Of a stretch of 5,587 nt of DNA, positions 4,368 through 5,587 are shown piece after piece. How positions within the stretch are numbered: position 1 is the first letter of the stretch; each line of letters begins with the position of its first letter. Made by a program: the position numbers and the translations under genes. The DNA comes from Deltaproteobacteria bacterium. Lineage in GTDB: Bacteria > Myxococcota_A > UBA9160 > SZUA-336. Below the pieces are notes generated by a model. The model had not been told where the DNA came from. It made no database searches and saw nothing but the letters and a program-made list of their open reading frames with translations. The stretch covers positions 1-5,587 of the forward strand of contig JAUXJB010000115.1 of assembly GCA_030624945.1 (NCBI GenBank), in the 5' to 3' direction.

Positions 4368-5579
4368 ATGACCGACTCGATTTCTCAGCGAATCGCGAAC
4401 CTGTGGAGAACACCGGCCGCTGTGAGGCTCGGCGCACTGGTCGCGCTCGTGGCCGTCACCGCGGTGATCGCCCACGCGAAGGCGCCGGGTCCGCTCTCGA
4501 CGCAGACCCCCAGCGTCGTTGCGCCCATCGTCCCGAGCGGCACGCCCCGCATCGAGGCCGTGTTCGTGCTCGACACGACGGGCTCGATGACGGGCCTGAT
4601 CGAGGGCGCCAAGCAGAAGATCTGGTCGATCGCCAATCAGATCGCGAGCGCCCAGACCACGCCGGAGATCCGCATGGCCCTGATTGGCTACCGCGACCGC
4701 GGGGATGCGTACGTAACCCGTCACTTCCCACTGGACCAGGACATCGATGCCCTGTACGGGCATCTCCAGCGCTTCCAGGCTGGCGGCGGTGGCGACGGGC
4801 CCGAAGCGGTGAACCAGGCCCTGCACGAGGCCGTGACCGCGATGGACTGGAGCGACGACCCCGGCGTCTACAAGGTGATCTTCCTGGTGGGCGACGCCCC
4901 GCCGCACATGGACTACCAGAACGACGTCCGCTATGCCGACTCCGTCGAGCTCGCGAACGCGCGCGGCATCGTGGTCAACACGATCCAGTGTGGATCCGAT
5001 CCGAACACGGCCCGCGTCTGGCAGGAGATCGCGCGCCTGAGCCAGGGGGAGTACGCGTCGATTGCCCAGGACGGCGCGATGGTCGCGATGACCACGCCGA
5101 TGGACGAGGAGCTCGCGCGGCTGAACCGCGAGATGAGCGCGACGGTCGTGGCGTACGGCGAGGCGGAGCAGCGGGACGAGCTTCTGGGCAAGCTGCGCCG
5201 GACCTTCCGGGCACTGCCCTCGGCGGTGGCCTCGCGCCTGGCCTACTTCGACAAGAAGGGCGGCGCGTTGAACTCTGGACGAGCCGACCTGGTGGACGCG
5301 ATCAGCGCGGGCGAGGTCGATCTCGACGAGCTCCCCGCGACCTCCATGCCGGAGGAGATGCGCGACCTGAGCGCCGAGGAGCGTGACGGCTACATCGCCG
5401 AGAAGGCGAAGGCGCGGCAGGATGTCCAGGAGCGCATCTCGGTCCTCGTGAAGAAGCGAGACGCGTACCTGGAGGAGGAGGCCGAGAAGCGTCGGGCCGA
5501 GGGCAAGGCCGAGTCCTTCGACGACAAGGTCTTCGAGACCATCCGCAACCAGGCCGCCAGCAGGGGGATCGCCTACTGA
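4368..5579 (+). CDS. Membrane-anchored von Willebrand factor A domain protein
   Basis: 403 residues. After a short basic N-terminus, a single hydrophobic segment (about 21-37) acts as a signal anchor or uncleaved signal. A Pro/Ser linker (about 39-60) leads into a VWA domain (about 61-240). Its metal-ion-dependent adhesion site is visible: D69-T-T-G-S73-M as DxTxS, D143 in GGGDGPE where many VWA domains have Thr, and D176 in LVGDAPPH. Strongly family-like strings include GYRDRGD, NQALHEAV and NTIQCG. The C-terminal part (about 245-403) is helical and charged, with an extended helix near 335-385 and an ending FDDKVFETIRNQAASRGIAY that I recall as characteristic of this bacterial VWA family, so the protein appears complete. 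VWA domains bind partner proteins through a metal. The partner here is unknown, and localisation outside the membrane is inferred from the anchor. It is the third gene of the probable operon. Confidence 0.9.
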   Translation: MTDSISQRIANLWRTPAAVRLGALVALVAVTAVIAHAKAPGPLSTQTPSVVAPIVPSGTPRIEAVFVLDTTGSMTGLIEGAKQKIWSIANQIASAQTTPEIRMALIGYRDRGDAYVTRHFPLDQDIDALYGHLQRFQAGGGGDGPEAVNQALHEAVTAMDWSDDPGVYKVIFLVGDAPPHMDYQNDVRYADSVELANARGIVVNTIQCGSDPNTARVWQEIARLSQGEYASIAQDGAMVAMTTPMDEELARLNREMSATVVAYGEAEQRDELLGKLRRTFRALPSAVASRLAYFDKKGGALNSGRADLVDAISAGEVDLDELPATSMPEEMRDLSAEERDGYIAEKAKARQDVQERISVLVKKRDAYLEEEAEKRRAEGKAESFDDKVFETIRNQAASRGIAY

Positions 5580-5587
5580 GGCGCGCC

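Noticed and set aside
1..5587. CRISPR array, insertion sequence, tRNA, rRNA or prophage gene
   Set aside because: No regularly spaced repeats, terminal inverted repeats with a transposase, or RNA gene signatures were found on either strand.

Overview
The window is high-GC bacterial DNA in which nearly all gene-sized space is coding. The gene styles (an OmpR/PhoB-type regulator with a large-sensor kinase, a PspA/IM30-like coiled-coil protein, a conserved VWA-domain protein) and the GC-rich codon use suggest a Gram-negative such as a myxobacterium or another former deltaproteobacterial lineage. That assignment is a guess from style, since the window has no taxonomic marker gene.

Layout. Positions 1-326 hold no convincing gene but contain two near-perfect short palindromes (58-75 and 247-262) and one imperfect hairpin (195-217). 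A two-component system follows on the minus strand. The response regulator (3018 down to 2317) is transcribed first, and the histidine kinase (2312 down to 327) starts 4 nt after the regulator's stop behind an extended Shine-Dalgarno. The 163-bp divergent region 3019-3181 carries GTAAA-type direct repeats 11 bp apart, an inverted third copy inside a 16-bp palindrome, and a leader hairpin. On the plus strand come three genes: a PspA/IM30-like coiled-coil protein (3182-3754), a predicted six-helix membrane protein (3751-4326, ATGA overlap) and a membrane-anchored VWA protein (4368-5579).

How it may work together (inference). The kinase senses something outside the inner membrane with a Cache-like domain interrupted by a long charged insert, and it phosphorylates the regulator. 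The regulator probably binds the 11-bp-phased repeats and controls its own operon, the divergent operon or both. The divergent operon looks like an envelope-maintenance module: a membrane-remodelling PspA-like protein, an integral membrane partner and a metal-binding VWA adhesion or scaffold protein. A TCS controlling a PspA homologue has a precedent in Bacillus LiaRS-LiaH, but the parts seen here differ from LiaFSR and from PspF/sigma-54-controlled Psp systems. This five-gene arrangement is the best candidate in the window for an under-described system.
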